A stretch of DNA of 64,000 nt from Okapia johnstoni (Eukaryota; Chordata; Mammalia; Artiodactyla; Giraffidae), in contig CM044305.1 of the NCBI GenBank assembly GCA_024291935.2, positions 94,232,397 to 94,296,396 of the forward strand, given 5' to 3'. A model generated the notes under the pieces. That model was not told the DNA's origin. It saw nothing but the letters and a program-made list of their open reading frames with translations, and searched no databases. This document shows, in pieces, positions 22,494 to 32,711 of the stretch (within the stretch, counting starts at the first letter, position 1; each line of letters starts with the position of its first letter). A program made the position numbers and the translations under genes.

Positions 22494-24450
22494 AGATAGA
22501 AATAGACAGAAAGATTCAAGGGATTAGATCTGATAGACAGAGTGCCTGAAGAACTATGGACGGAGGATCGTGACATTGTACAGGAGGCAGTGATCAAGAC
22601 CATCCCCAAGAAAAAGAAATGCAAAAAGGCAAAATGGTTGTCTGAGGAGGCCTTACAAATAGCTGTGAAAAGAAGAGAAGTGAAAAGGAAAGATATACCC
22701 ATTTGAACGCAGAGTTCCAAAGAATAGCAAGGAGAGATAAGGAAACCTTCCTCAGTGACCAATGCAAAGAAATAGAGGAAAACAATAGAATGGGAAAGAC
22801 TAGAGATTTCTTCAAGAAAATTAGAGATAGCAAGGAAACTTTTCATGCAAAGATGGGCTCAATAAAGGACAGAAATGGTATGGACCTAACAGAAGCAGAA
22901 TATATTAAGAAGAGGTGGCAAGAATACACAGAAAAACTAGACAAAAAAATCTTCATGACCCAGATAATCATGATGGCGTGATCACTCACACTCACCTAGA
23001 GCCAAACATCCTGGAATGTGAAGTCAAGTGGGCCTTAGAAAGCATCACTATGAACAAAGCTAGTGGAGGTGATGGGATTCCAGTTGAGGTATTTCAAATC
23101 CTAAAAATGATGCTGTGAAAGTGCTGCACTCAATATGCCAATAAATTTGGAAAACTCAGCAGTGGCCACAGGACTGGAAAAGGTCAGTTTTCATTCCAAT
23201 CCCAAAGAAAAGCAATTCCAAAAATGCTCAAACTACCCACAATTGCACTCAATTGCAAAATCATCTGGATTTAGAAAAGGCTAGGCACCAGAGATCAAAT
23301 TGCCAACATCTGCTGGATCATCAAAAAAGCAAGAGAGTTCCAAAAAACATCTACTTCTGCTTTCTTGACTGTGCTAAAGCCTTTGACTGTGTGGATCACA
23401 GCAAACTGTGGAAAATTCTTCAAGAGATGGAAATACCAGACCACCTGACCTGCCTCTTGAGAAATCTGTAAGCAGGTCAAGAAGCAACAATTAGAACTGG
23501 ACATGGAACAACAGACTGGTTCCAAACCGGGAAAGGAGTACATCAAGGCTGTATATTGTCACCCTGCTTATTTAACTTATATGCAGAGTACATCATGAGA
23601 AACACTGGGCTGGATGAAGCTCAAGCTGGAATCAAGATTGCCGGGAGAAATATCAATAACCTCAGATATGCAGATGACACCACTCTTATGGCAGAAAGTG
23701 AAGAAGTACTAAAGAGCCTCTTGAGGAAAGTGAAAGTGGAGAATGAAAAATTTGGCTTAAAGCTCAACATTCAGAAAACAAATATCATGGCATCTGGTCC
23801 CATCACTTCATGGCAAATAGATGCGGAAAAAATGGAAACAGTCACAGACTTTATATTTGGGAGCTCCAAAATCACTGCAGATGGTGACTTCAGCCATGAA
23901 ATTAAAAGACGCTTACTCTTTGGAAGAAAAGTTGTGACCAACTTAGACAGCTTATTAAAAAGCAGAGACATTACTTTGCCAACAAAGGTCCATCTAGTCA
24001 AGGCTATGGTTTTTCCAGTAGTCATGTTCGGATGTGAGAGTTGGAATATAAAGAAAGCTGAATGTGAAAGAATTGATGTTTTTGAACTGTGGTGTTAGAG
24101 AAGACTCTTGAGAGTCCCTTGCACAGCAAAGAGATCCAACCAGTCCATCCTAAAGGAAATCAGTCTTGAATACTCATTTAAAGGACTGATGCTGAAGCTG
24201 AAACTCCAATACTTTGGCCACCTGATGTGAAGAACTGATTCATTTGAAAAAACCCTGATGCTGGGAAAGATGGAAGGTGGGAGGAGAAGGGGATGACAGA
24301 GGATGAGATGGTTGGATGGCATCACTGACTCAGTGGACATGAGTTTGAGTAGTCTCCGGGTGTTGGTGATTGACAGGGAGGCCTGGTGTGATACAGTCCA
24401 TGGGGTCACAGAGTCAGACACTACTGAATGACTGAATTGAACTGAACTGA
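22494..24450 (+). mobile_element. BovB LINE, 5'-truncated, near-complete RT
   Basis: Runs from the linker (about 22510) through the whole RT to the 3' tail gaattgaactgaactga. Readable blocks: MGSIKDRNGMDLTEAEYIKK (about 22850), [28 protein letters not shown] (RT motif A, about 23370), [15 protein letters not shown] (motif C, about 23662), and [19 protein letters not shown]. An open frame of 180 residues covers 23556-24098. Frameshifts near 23110 and 23230 and a stop at about 23470 disable it. Imperfect TSD (10 of 13) at 22481-22493 and 24451-24463 supports one old insertion. Confidence 0.94.
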
Positions 24451-24649
24451 ACATCACGGAAATGTTAAGTCCCAACAAGGAATGGGTGGGAAAATGCTGT
24501 GAAAATTATAAATGTATGCAAACATAAGTGATTATTTTTTCTGGAAGAAGGAATGATGTCCCCTCATCCAGCCTTCTTGTCTCTCTTCAAGGTGAAAAGA
24601 AGTCTAGGAATTCAGTAGTTATATTTATAAGCAACTTCTCTCTCTTTTT

Positions 24650-26312
24650 TAATTTATTTATTTTAGTTGTAGGCTAATTACTTTACAATATTGTAGTGGG
24701 TTTTGCCATATATTGATATGAATCAACCATTGGTGTACATGTGTTCCTCATCCTGAACCCCCCTCTCACTTCCCTCCCCATCCCATCCCTCTGGATCATC
24801 CCAGTGCACCATCCCTGAGCACCCTGCCTCATGCATCGAACCTGGACTGGTGATCTGTTTCACATATGTTAGCGCTATTCTCTCAGATCATCCCACCCTC
24901 GCCTTCTCCCACAGACTCCAAAAGACTGTTCTACACATCTATGTCTCTTTTGCTGTCTTGCATATAGGGTCATCATTACCATCTTTCTAAATTCCATATA
25001 TATGTGTTAGTATAACGTTCAGAAAACTAAGATCATGGCATCTTGTCCCATCATTTCATGGGAAATAGATGGGGAAACAGTGGAAACAGTGTCAGACTTT
25101 ATTTTTTTGGGCTCCAGAATCACTGCTGATGGTGATTGCAGCCATGAAATTAAAAGACGCTTACTCCTTGAAAGGAAGGTTATGGCCAACCTAGATAGCA
25201 TATTTAAAAGCAGAGACATTACTTTGCCAACAAAAGTCCATCTAGTCAAGGCTATGGTTTTTCCAGTGGTCACGTATGGATGTGAGAGTTGGACGGTGAA
25301 GAAAGCTGAGCGCCGAAGAATTGATGCTTTTGACTGTGGTGTTGGAGAAGACTCTTGAGGGTCCCTTGGACTGCAAGGAGATCCAATCAATCCATCCTAG
25401 AAGGGATCAATCCTGGCTGTTCATTGGAAGGTCTGATGTTGAAGCTGAAACTCCAATACTTTGGCCACCTCATGCGAAGAGTTGAGTCATTGGAAAAGAC
25501 CCTAATGCTGGGTAGGATTGGGGGCGGGAGGAGAAGGGGACGACAGAGGATGAGATGGTTGGATGGTATCACTGACTCAATGGACATGGGTTTGGGTAGA
25601 CTCCGGGAGTTGGTGATGGACAGAGAGGCCTGGCATGCTGCAATTCATGGGGTTGCAGAGTCGGACACGACTGAGCGACTGAACTGAACTGAACTGATAC
25701 TGTATTGGTGTTTTTCTTTCTGGCTTACTTCACTCTGTATAATAGGCTCCAGTTTCATCCACCTCATTAGAACTGATTCAAATGCATTCTTCTTATTGGC
25801 TGAGTAATATTCCATTGTGTATATGTACCAGAGCTTCGTTATCCATTCGTCTATTGATGGACATCTAGGTTGCTTCCATGTCCTGTCTATTATAAACAGG
25901 GCTGCAATGTACATTGGGGCACATGTGTCTCTTTCAATTCTGGTTTCCTCAGTGTGTATGCCCAGCAGTAGGATTACTGGATCATATGGCAATTCTATGT
26001 ACAATTTTTTAAGGAATCTCCACACTGTTCTCCATAGTGGCAGTACCAGTTTCCATTCTCACTAACAGTGTAAGAGGGTTCACTTTTCTCCACATCCTCT
26101 CCAACATTTATTGTTTGTAGACTTTTGATACAGCCATTCTGACCAGCGTGAGATAGTACCTCATTATGGTTTTGATTTTCATTTCTCTGGTAATGAGTGA
26201 TGTTGAGCATCTTTTCATGTGTTTGTTAGCCATCTGTATGTCTTCTTTCAAGAAATGTCTGTTTAGTTCTTTGACCCATTTTTTGATTGGGTCATTTATT
26301 TTTCTGGTATTG
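24650..26312 (-). mobile_element. Bovine-type L1 3' end, antisense
   Basis: Left part (24650-25014) is the L1 3' UTR in reverse; after an inserted BovB at 25015-25696 the ORF2 C-terminus follows. The antisense frame at 25697-26025 reads EETRIERDTCAPMYIAALF and MEYYSANKKNAFESVLMRWM, and 26108-26320 reads [20 protein letters not shown]. The copy is 5'-truncated near 26312. Stops and frame changes leave no complete ORF2. Confidence 0.93.
25015..25696 (+). mobile_element. BovB 3' part inserted in L1
   Basis: A 5'-truncated BovB with two long overlapping open pieces, 25035-25358 (107 residues; [32 protein letters not shown]) and 25355-25687 (110 residues; [20 protein letters not shown], ending [11 protein letters not shown]). 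One frameshift at about 25340 separates them. The low damage suggests a relatively recent insertion. L1 text is continuous across the site, with at most 2-3 bp duplicated. Confidence 0.95.
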
Positions 26313-26339
26313 AGGTGCATGAAAGGAAGACTAATCTTT

Positions 26340-26985
26340 CTTTTTTTAAGTTTTTAATTGGGGAATAATTGCTTTATAATGTTGTGTTGGTTTCTGCCAT
26401 ACATCAACATGAATCAGCCACAAGTATACATATGTCATCTCTCTTAAACCTCCCTCCAACCTCTACCCCATCCCACCCCTCTACTTGTCACAGAGTAGGT
26501 TGAGCTCCCTGCATCCTACAGCAAGTTCCCATGGGCTATCTATTTTACATGTGGTAACACATATGTTTCAATGCTCTCAATTCATCCCACTCTCTCTTCC
26601 CCTACTGTGTTCACAAGTCTTTCTTCTATATCTGCATCTCTATTGCTGCCCTGCAAATAGATTTATCAGTACCATTTTTCTAGATTCCATTTATATGTGT
26701 TAATATACAATATTTGTTTTTCCCTTTCTGACTTATTTCACTCTGTATAACAGGCTCTAGGTTCATCCACCTCATGAGAACTGAGTCAAATTCATTCCTT
26801 TTTGTGGCTGAGTAATATTCCATTGTGTGTGTGTGTGTGTGTGTATACATATATATATACACACTACATCTTCTGTATCCATTCATCTCTTGATGGACAT
26901 TTAGATTGCTTCCATGTCTTTGATATTGTAAATAGTGCTGCTATGAACACTGGGATGCATGTATATTTTTAGATTAGTGTTTTTT
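26340..26985 (-). mobile_element. Second bovine-type L1 3' end, antisense
   Basis: Independent copy of the L1 3' UTR and ORF2 end in the same orientation as the neighbour: the UTR is at 26340-26700 and the ORF2 C-terminus at 26700-26985 (TMEYYSATKRNEFDSVLMRW). Same-direction adjacency suggests two separate insertions. A (TG)n tract at 26824-26844 and an AT tract follow inside the coding remnant. Confidence 0.92.
26824..26864. repeat. (TG)n(TA)n microsatellite
   Basis: About ten TG units (26824-26844) followed by alternating TA/CA units. It interrupts the antisense L1 ORF2 text and would be expected to vary in length between individuals. Confidence 0.93.
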
Positions 26986-26999
26986 TAGAAGTGTATCCA

Positions 27000-27160
27000 A
27001 TGTTCAGTACAGTGTCAAGGACAAAAAGGGTGCTCAATAAAAGTTGGAAGGGTAAATTTGTAGATACTTTAAAAGAAGCAGAGATAAGTAAAAGACACAG
27101 TCCCTGTCCTGGAAGAGGTTACCACCTAACAGGTAGAAGTGGAGAGGACCTCAGGATACA
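27000..27160. mobile_element. L2/MIR-like fragment
   Basis: The string gggtgctcaataaaagttgg at 27029 resembles the 3' end of MIR or L2, and agtccctgtcctggaagagg at about 27098 resembles a different part of L2. Too short to orient safely. Confidence 0.4.
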
Positions 27161-27639
27161 AATAACTTGAAAGAAGTCACACAAATAAGTCTTACCACTC
27201 TATTTTAGAACCCAGTGAACAATTGAGAGATTTATTTTGATCAGGGCACCTTCAGTTATTCTAAATTTGAACTCAATGAAACTTTGGGGGTTTACTTAAT
27301 AAGGCCTTATGGCAGATTTCTACTCGGCCCCAGATTTTCTGTATTATCTTCAACATAGGCTTTTATTTTGTCTTACAATTGCATGATTTTATGACCGGTT
27401 TCATTTTTCTGCCAGCCAATATTTTTTCTCACCATGAAAAGGTACTAATATTAAAAATCAAAGTAGAGTTGTTGTTTTGTTGGGAGAAAAAGAGGAAGAT
27501 GGGAAGGTAGAGGAATGGTAACTGAATTTCCTGAATCTAAAACTAATATGGGTATTCTGACAATTATGAGGCAACTTTCAGGAATATCATGATGGAGTAT
27601 TAGAAGCTGAGGTTATCCTAGATAATTGAGTTATGAGGG
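27161..27639. other. Unique DNA; no gene seen
   Basis: No open frame above background and no recognised repeat. Confidence 0.4.
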
Positions 27640-27880
27640 ACAATATGGTTTTTAAGGGTGTGAGCTCTGAAGACAAACATCGGTTTGAATCTTGCCCTTG
27701 CTATTTCATGAGACCTTGGCCAAATCATCTAACTCTGAGTTTTAGTTTTGTCATTTGTAAAATAATTTCTACTCTAGAGTAATGTTATGAATTTTAAATG
27801 AGATGATAGATAAAATAGTATCTTCAATATACAATAAGTACTGGATAAATTTATTTCTATTTTATTATTATTACAGGAGC
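27640..27880 (+). mobile_element. MIR SINE
   Basis: Nearly full-length MIR: head tttttaagggtgtgagctct at 27651, core ttggccaaatcatctaactc at 27716, tail aataagtactggataaattt and final tattattatt. Ancient, diverged, inert. Confidence 0.88.
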
Positions 27881-28967
27881 CTGAATATGATGCTCAAGTG
27901 ATATAGGAATTGACTAGAAGTTTGACCAGATGGCTTTTTAAGTTATTTCTGGCCAGAGACACTGAGTTTATAATTCTTTGGCCGGAGGAAAAATAAACTT
28001 TTCTTACCATTGCCTGTGCTGATCAGATAACCTTAAAGCCCAGACACACTGCATAATTCTCCGACAGCAATAACTCAGCTGGCAGTTCCCAGGCAGAGAT
28101 GTAGAAGAAAGTCCAATATCCGAGAAGGGCTAGGATCTACAACTTCCTGTGGCCTGCCTAGTGAAATTTGACCAGATAAAAGCAGTTAATAAAGAGCTCT
28201 TGATATATAAAAGCTCCTTTTATCTCTGAATGAGAGTATATTGATGTTAAATACCTGAATGGATGAGATTAATTTGAATAGTCTTCTATTGTTGCAAGAA
28301 ATATGGAAAAGCATTCAGGAAAACTTAAAAAACTCATTTTTGTGGCATGAATTGAAAGAAGTATTTTCTTATTCTGAAAAAACGATGGCTCTACTGCCTG
28401 TGTGAGGGTAGAAGCATTTAAAGTAGAAGCTTTCAAAGACTGGACCCAGAGTCACCCCATTGTGGTGTCTAAGAAGAGATCAACTCTCATATTCTGGACC
28501 TGCCTTCTGTAACACTTTGCAAGTCATGCCAGATTCCTATCAAGGCCAAACAATTTACCTTGAGGTCCACAATTATTTCCAACTGCAGTTAGTGACTTGA
28601 ATTAAGAAAGCACTGCATTTCAATGAAAACATTGAATGGCTATAAATTCAATTTCCAAGAAGCTCTTCTCTTTTGAATACTCAAGAGACAGGGTCCCTGG
28701 GCAACAGCCTATTATTTCTCTTGCCTTCTCTACAATGATTACAGAGACAATCCAGGTAAATATTTTGATAACTTGATTTTCCTAGTGATCCCTCTCCATT
28801 TTCATTTCTGGAAACAATTTTTAGGAAGCATGATCACACACTTTTCTCCTTCCATCATGGACAGGAGAATTTACTATAACATCAAAGACTGTGTTCATGT
28901 CTCAAACTCCCTATGAGTGCAAACCCAAGCTAAAGGCCTGATAAGGATTTAGCAAGAAAGCAGCATG
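27881..28967. other. Unique DNA; no gene seen
   Basis: Contains a TATA-like tatataaaagctcc at 28205-28218 with no recognisable transcript downstream. No coding family or repeat was identified. Confidence 0.4.
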
Positions 28968-29178
28968 GCATAGTACTTAAGTGAGAGTTCTGTTGTCAGG
29001 CAACCCTGAGTTGGATTTTCAGATTGCCACTTACTAATTGTGTGAATTCTGCATCTCAGTTTCTTCATCTGAAAGACAAATATGATCATAGCAATACTTA
29101 TCTAATAGTTATTTTCATAATAAATATAACAATGCACAGCAGTACCTGATTAGTGTTCAGTAAATGGTAGCTATTATT
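28968..29178 (+). mobile_element. MIR SINE
   Basis: Good match along the whole MIR: catggcatagtacttaagtg at 28973, the core ccacttactaattgtgtgaa at 29028, tctcagtttcttcatctg at 29054, and the end agtaaatggtagctattatt. Second MIR in the same orientation within 1.5 kb. Confidence 0.9.
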
Positions 29179-29299
29179 GAGAAGCAGATTTCTTCATCAA
29201 GTTCACAAGATGAGAGGATGTAGCTGGAAGTGGTAACTGTGTATGCAAGTACTTTATGAAATATTAGATGATTCTGCAAGTATGTTGCTGTTCGTCTCC

Positions 29300-29356
29300 T
29301 GGAGTTTGCTGCATTGGCAGGTGGGTTCTTTACCACTAGTGCCACCTGGAAAGGCC
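29300..29356 (-). mobile_element. Bov-tA head fragment, antisense
   Basis: Only the tRNA-derived head survives: gcattggcaggtgggttctt, then taccactagtgccacctgg. It adjoins L1 text at about 29357. Confidence 0.75.
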
Positions 29357-29403
29357 TGGGTTTGTCATATATGGCCTTTATTATGTTGAGGTATATCCCT
29401 CTC

Positions 29404-29519
29404 TCTGATACTTTGGCCACCTGATGCAAAGAGCTAACTCACTGAAAAATATCCTGATGCTGGGAAGGATGGAAAGCAAAAGGAGAGGCAGGTGGTAGAG
29501 GATGAGATGGTTATATGGC
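29404..29519 (+). mobile_element. BovB 3'-region scrap
   Basis: About 116 bp of the region encoding the RT C-terminus (tactttggccacctgatgca, gaggatgagatggttatatg). It is truncated at both ends and sits inside L1. Confidence 0.85.
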
Positions 29520-29977
29520 TTAGTACCAACTGACCCTTTGTCAAAAAAATTTTATGGACATTGAATGATCTTTTGTATTTCTGCGGTGTCCCTCTTAGCT
29601 TCTTTTTCATTTCTAATTTTATTGATTTGCGTCCTCTCCCTTTTTATCTTCATAAACCTGGCTAAAAGTTTATCAACTTTGTTTAGACTCTCAAAGAACC
29701 AGCTTTTAGTTTCATTGATCTTTATTTTCCTCGTCTCTATTTCATTTATTTCTGTTGTCATCTTTATGATTTCTTTCCTTCTACTAACTTTGGGTTTTGT
29801 TTGTTCTTCTTTCTCTAGTTGCTTTAGGTGTAAGGTTAGGATGGTTATCTGTGATATTTCTTGTTTCCTGAGGTAAGATTATATTGCTATAAACATCTGT
29901 CTTAGAGCTGCTTTTGCTGTATCTTCTTGGTTTTGGATCATCGTGTTTTCACTGTCGTTCATCTCTAGGTATTTTTT

Positions 29978-30085
29978 TTTTCAGAATAGTTATTTATTTT
30001 ACAAAATTTTAGATTCCCACAGCAGCTATCTAGGACCTGTCCAATATGTACAGAGTGAAATAAGTCAGAAAGAGAAAAACAAATG
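29978..30085 (-). mobile_element. Small polyadenylated chimeric retrocopy
   Basis: A 108-bp insert in antisense L1, flanked by a 16-bp direct repeat (tctctaggtatttttt) at 29962-29977 and 30086-30101. Read on the minus strand it starts with about 35 bp of L1 ORF2 end in antisense orientation (ctttctgacttatttcac), continues with about 60 bp of unassigned sequence, carries AATAAA at 29993-29998, and ends in an A run (T10 on the plus strand, 29972-29981, partly shared with the TSD). This is the signature of LINE-mediated copying of a small polyadenylated RNA. Confidence 0.7.
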
Positions 30086-30250
30086 TCTCTAGGTATTTTT
30101 TATTTCTTCTTTGATTTCTTCAATGATCTCTTGGTTATTTAAAAACATATATTTTAGCCTCTATGTGTTAGTGTTTTTACAGAATTTCCCCCTGTAATTG
30201 ACTTCTAATCTCATAGCATTGTGCATGGAAAAGATGCTTGATATGATCTT

Positions 30251-30941
30251 CAGTTCAGTTCAGTCGTTCAGTCATGTCCAAGTCTTTGTGACCCCATGGA
30301 CTGCAGCATGTCAGGCTTCCCTATCTATCACCAACTCCTGGAGCTTGCTCAAACTCATGTCCATTCAGTGATGCCATCCAATCATCTCATCCTCTGTTGT
30401 CCCCTTCTCCTCCCACCTTCAATCTTTCCCAGCATCAGGGTCTTGTCCAATGAGTCCGTACTTTGCATCAGGTGGCCAAAGTAATGGAGTTTCAGCTTCA
30501 TCATCAGTCCTTCAAATGAATATTCAGGACTGACTTCCTTTAGGATGGACTAGTTGGATTTCCTTGCAGCCCAGGGGACTCTCAAGAGCCTTCTCCAACA
30601 CCACAGTTCAAAAGCATCAATTCTTTGGTGCTCAGCTTTCTTTATACTCCAACTCTCATATTGATACATGACTACTGGAAAAACCATAACTTTAACTATA
30701 TGGACCTTTGTTGGCAGAGTAATGTCTCTGCTTTTTAATATGCTGTCTAGGTTGGACATAGCTTTTCTTCCAAGGAGCAAGTGTCTTTTAACTTCATGGG
30801 CTGCAGTCACCATCTGCAGTGATTTTGGAGCCCCCCAAAATAAAGTCTGTCACTGTTTCCATTGTTTCCCCATCTATTTGCCATGAAGTGATGGGACCAG
30901 ATGCCATGATCTTAGTTTTTTGAATGTTGAGTTTTAAGCCT
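30251..30941 (-). mobile_element. BovB 3' part, antisense, in L1
   Basis: Reads from the RT post-motif-C region ([14 protein letters not shown] in a shifted frame) to the tail. Open piece 30550-30813 has [20 protein letters not shown] and [14 protein letters not shown]. The 3' tail cttcagttcagttcagtc is at the left. Flanking tatgat repeats (about 30240 and 30942) hint at a 6-bp TSD. It faces the plus-strand BovB at 31100. Confidence 0.92.
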
Positions 30942-31099
30942 ATGATACGATTTTTAAGCCTTTAAGATACAATTTTAATTTTCTTGAATTTACCTAGTCT
31001 TGATTTGTGACCCAAGATTTGTTCTATTCTGGAGAATGTTATGTGTGTACTTGAGAAGAAAGAGTATTGTGCTACTTTCAGGTAGAATATTCTTTAAGT

Positions 31100-32187
31100 G
31101 TAAATTATGAGTATGCCAAAGCCTTTGACTGTGTGGATCACAATAAACTGTGGAAAATTCTGAAAGAGATGGGAATACCAGACCACCTGACCTGCCTCTT
31201 GAGAAACCTGTATGCAGGTCAAGAAGCAACAGTTAGAACTGGACATGGAACAACAGACTGGTTCTAAATAGGGAAAGGAGTATATCAAGGCTGTATATTG
31301 TCACCTTGCTTATTTAACTTATATGCAGAGTACATCATGAGAAATGCTGGGCTGGAGGATGCACAAGCTGGAATCAAGATTGTCGGGAGAAATATCAATA
31401 ACCTCAGATGTGCAGATGACCCACCCTTATGCAGAAAATGAAGAAGAACTAAAGAGCCTCTTGATGAAAGTGAAAGAGGAGAGTGAAAAAGTTGGCTTAA
31501 AACTCAACATTCAGAAAACGAAGATCATGGCAGCCGGTCCCATCACTTCATGGCAAATAGATGGGGAAACAGTGGAAACAGTGGCTGACTTTGTTTTGGG
31601 GGGCTCCAAAATCACTGCAGATGGTGATTGCAGCCATGAAATTAAAAGACACTTACTCCTTGGAAGGAAGGTTACGACCAACCTAGACAGCATATTAAAA
31701 AGCAGAGACATTACTTTGCCAACCAAGGTCTGTCTAGTCAAGGCTATGGTTTTTCCAGTAGTCATGTATGGATGTGAGAGTTGGACTATAAAGAAAGCTG
31801 AGTGCAGAAGAATTGATGCTTTTGAACTGTGGTGTTGGAGAAGACTCTTGAGAGTCCCTTGGACTGCAAGGAGATCCAACCAGTCCATCCTAAAGGAAAT
31901 CAGTCCTGAGTATTCATTGGAAGGACTGATGTTGAAGCTGAAGCTCCAATATTTTGGCCTCCTGATGTGAAGAACTGACTCATTTGAAAAGACCCCGATG
32001 TTGGGAAAGGTTGAAGGCAGGAGGAAAAGGGGATGATAGAGGATGAGATGGTTAGATGGCATCACCAACTCAATGGACATGAGTTTGGGTAAACTCCAGG
32101 AGTTGGTGGTGGGCAGGGAGGCCTGGTGTGCTGCGGTTCATGGTATTGCAAAGAGTCGGACACAACTAAGTGACTGAACTGAACTGA
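31100..32187 (+). mobile_element. BovB 3' part, sense, in L1
   Basis: Begins at RT motif A ([20 protein letters not shown] at about 31108), passes motif C (CADDPPL, a damaged YADD, at about 31408) and continues into a 208-residue open frame (31344-31970) with GLKLNIQKTKIMAAGPITSW and [20 protein letters not shown]. It ends with gactgaactgaactga. The broken YADD and a frameshift at about 31420 show that it is inactive. Confidence 0.94.
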
Positions 32188-32361
32188 AGTCTATCTGGCT
32201 AACTTCTCACAGTTAAAATGTAGATAATTGATTTTAAATCATTCTTTTTAAAATATAAACATTTGAAGTTATAAATGTCTCTCAAAGCACAACTTTTGCT
32301 GTATTCCACGAATTTTATGGTGTTTCTGAATTTTCACTAAGTTTGAAGTATTCTGTAATTA

Positions 32362-32570
32362 TTCCCTGGTGACTCACATGGTAAAGAATCCACCTACAAT
32401 GTGGTACACCTGGGCTTGATCCCAGGTTTGGGAAGTTCCCCTGGAGGAGGGCATGGCAACCCACTCCAGTATTCTTACTTGGAGAAACTCCATGGACAGA
32501 GGAGCCAGGAGTGCTGCAGTCCATGGGGTCAGAAAGAGTTGGACCCGACTAAGTGACTAAGCACAAGCAC
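32362..32570 (+). mobile_element. Bov-tA SINE in L1
   Basis: Sense copy with head ccctggtgactcacatgg, core cactccagtattcttacttg, and a tail of taagcacaagcac repeats. It splits the antisense L1. Confidence 0.9.
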
Positions 32571-32711
32571 ATAATTTTCCTGTGATTTCTTCCTTAATTC
32601 ATGTGTTGGTCATGTCCTACTTAACTTGGGTATTATATTGAATTCCATTGTTGACTTTGAAACGAATTTTCATTATGGCCCCAAAAGATATGCTGTTAGA
32701 TTTAAATATGT

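Larger units (their letters stand above)
29357..32710 (-). mobile_element. L1 ORF2 copy, antisense, heavily interrupted
   Basis: Fragments at 29357-29403, 29525-29961, 30102-30250, 30942-31099, 32188-32361 and 32571-32710 read as one antisense L1 ORF2 (linker and endonuclease side). The clearest block, 29552-29761, shows EINETKSWFFESLNKVDKLLA on the minus strand as two adjoining pieces. Insertions into it are a BovB scrap (29404-29519), a chimeric retrocopy (29978-30085), BovB minus (30251-30941), BovB plus (31100-32187) and a Bov-tA (32362-32570). The last 150 bp are only weakly L1-like. Confidence 0.75.

Noticed and set aside
28205..28218. TATA-like sequence tatataaaagctcc
   Set aside because: No initiator, exon or transcript-like sequence follows. 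AT-rich DNA gives such matches by chance.
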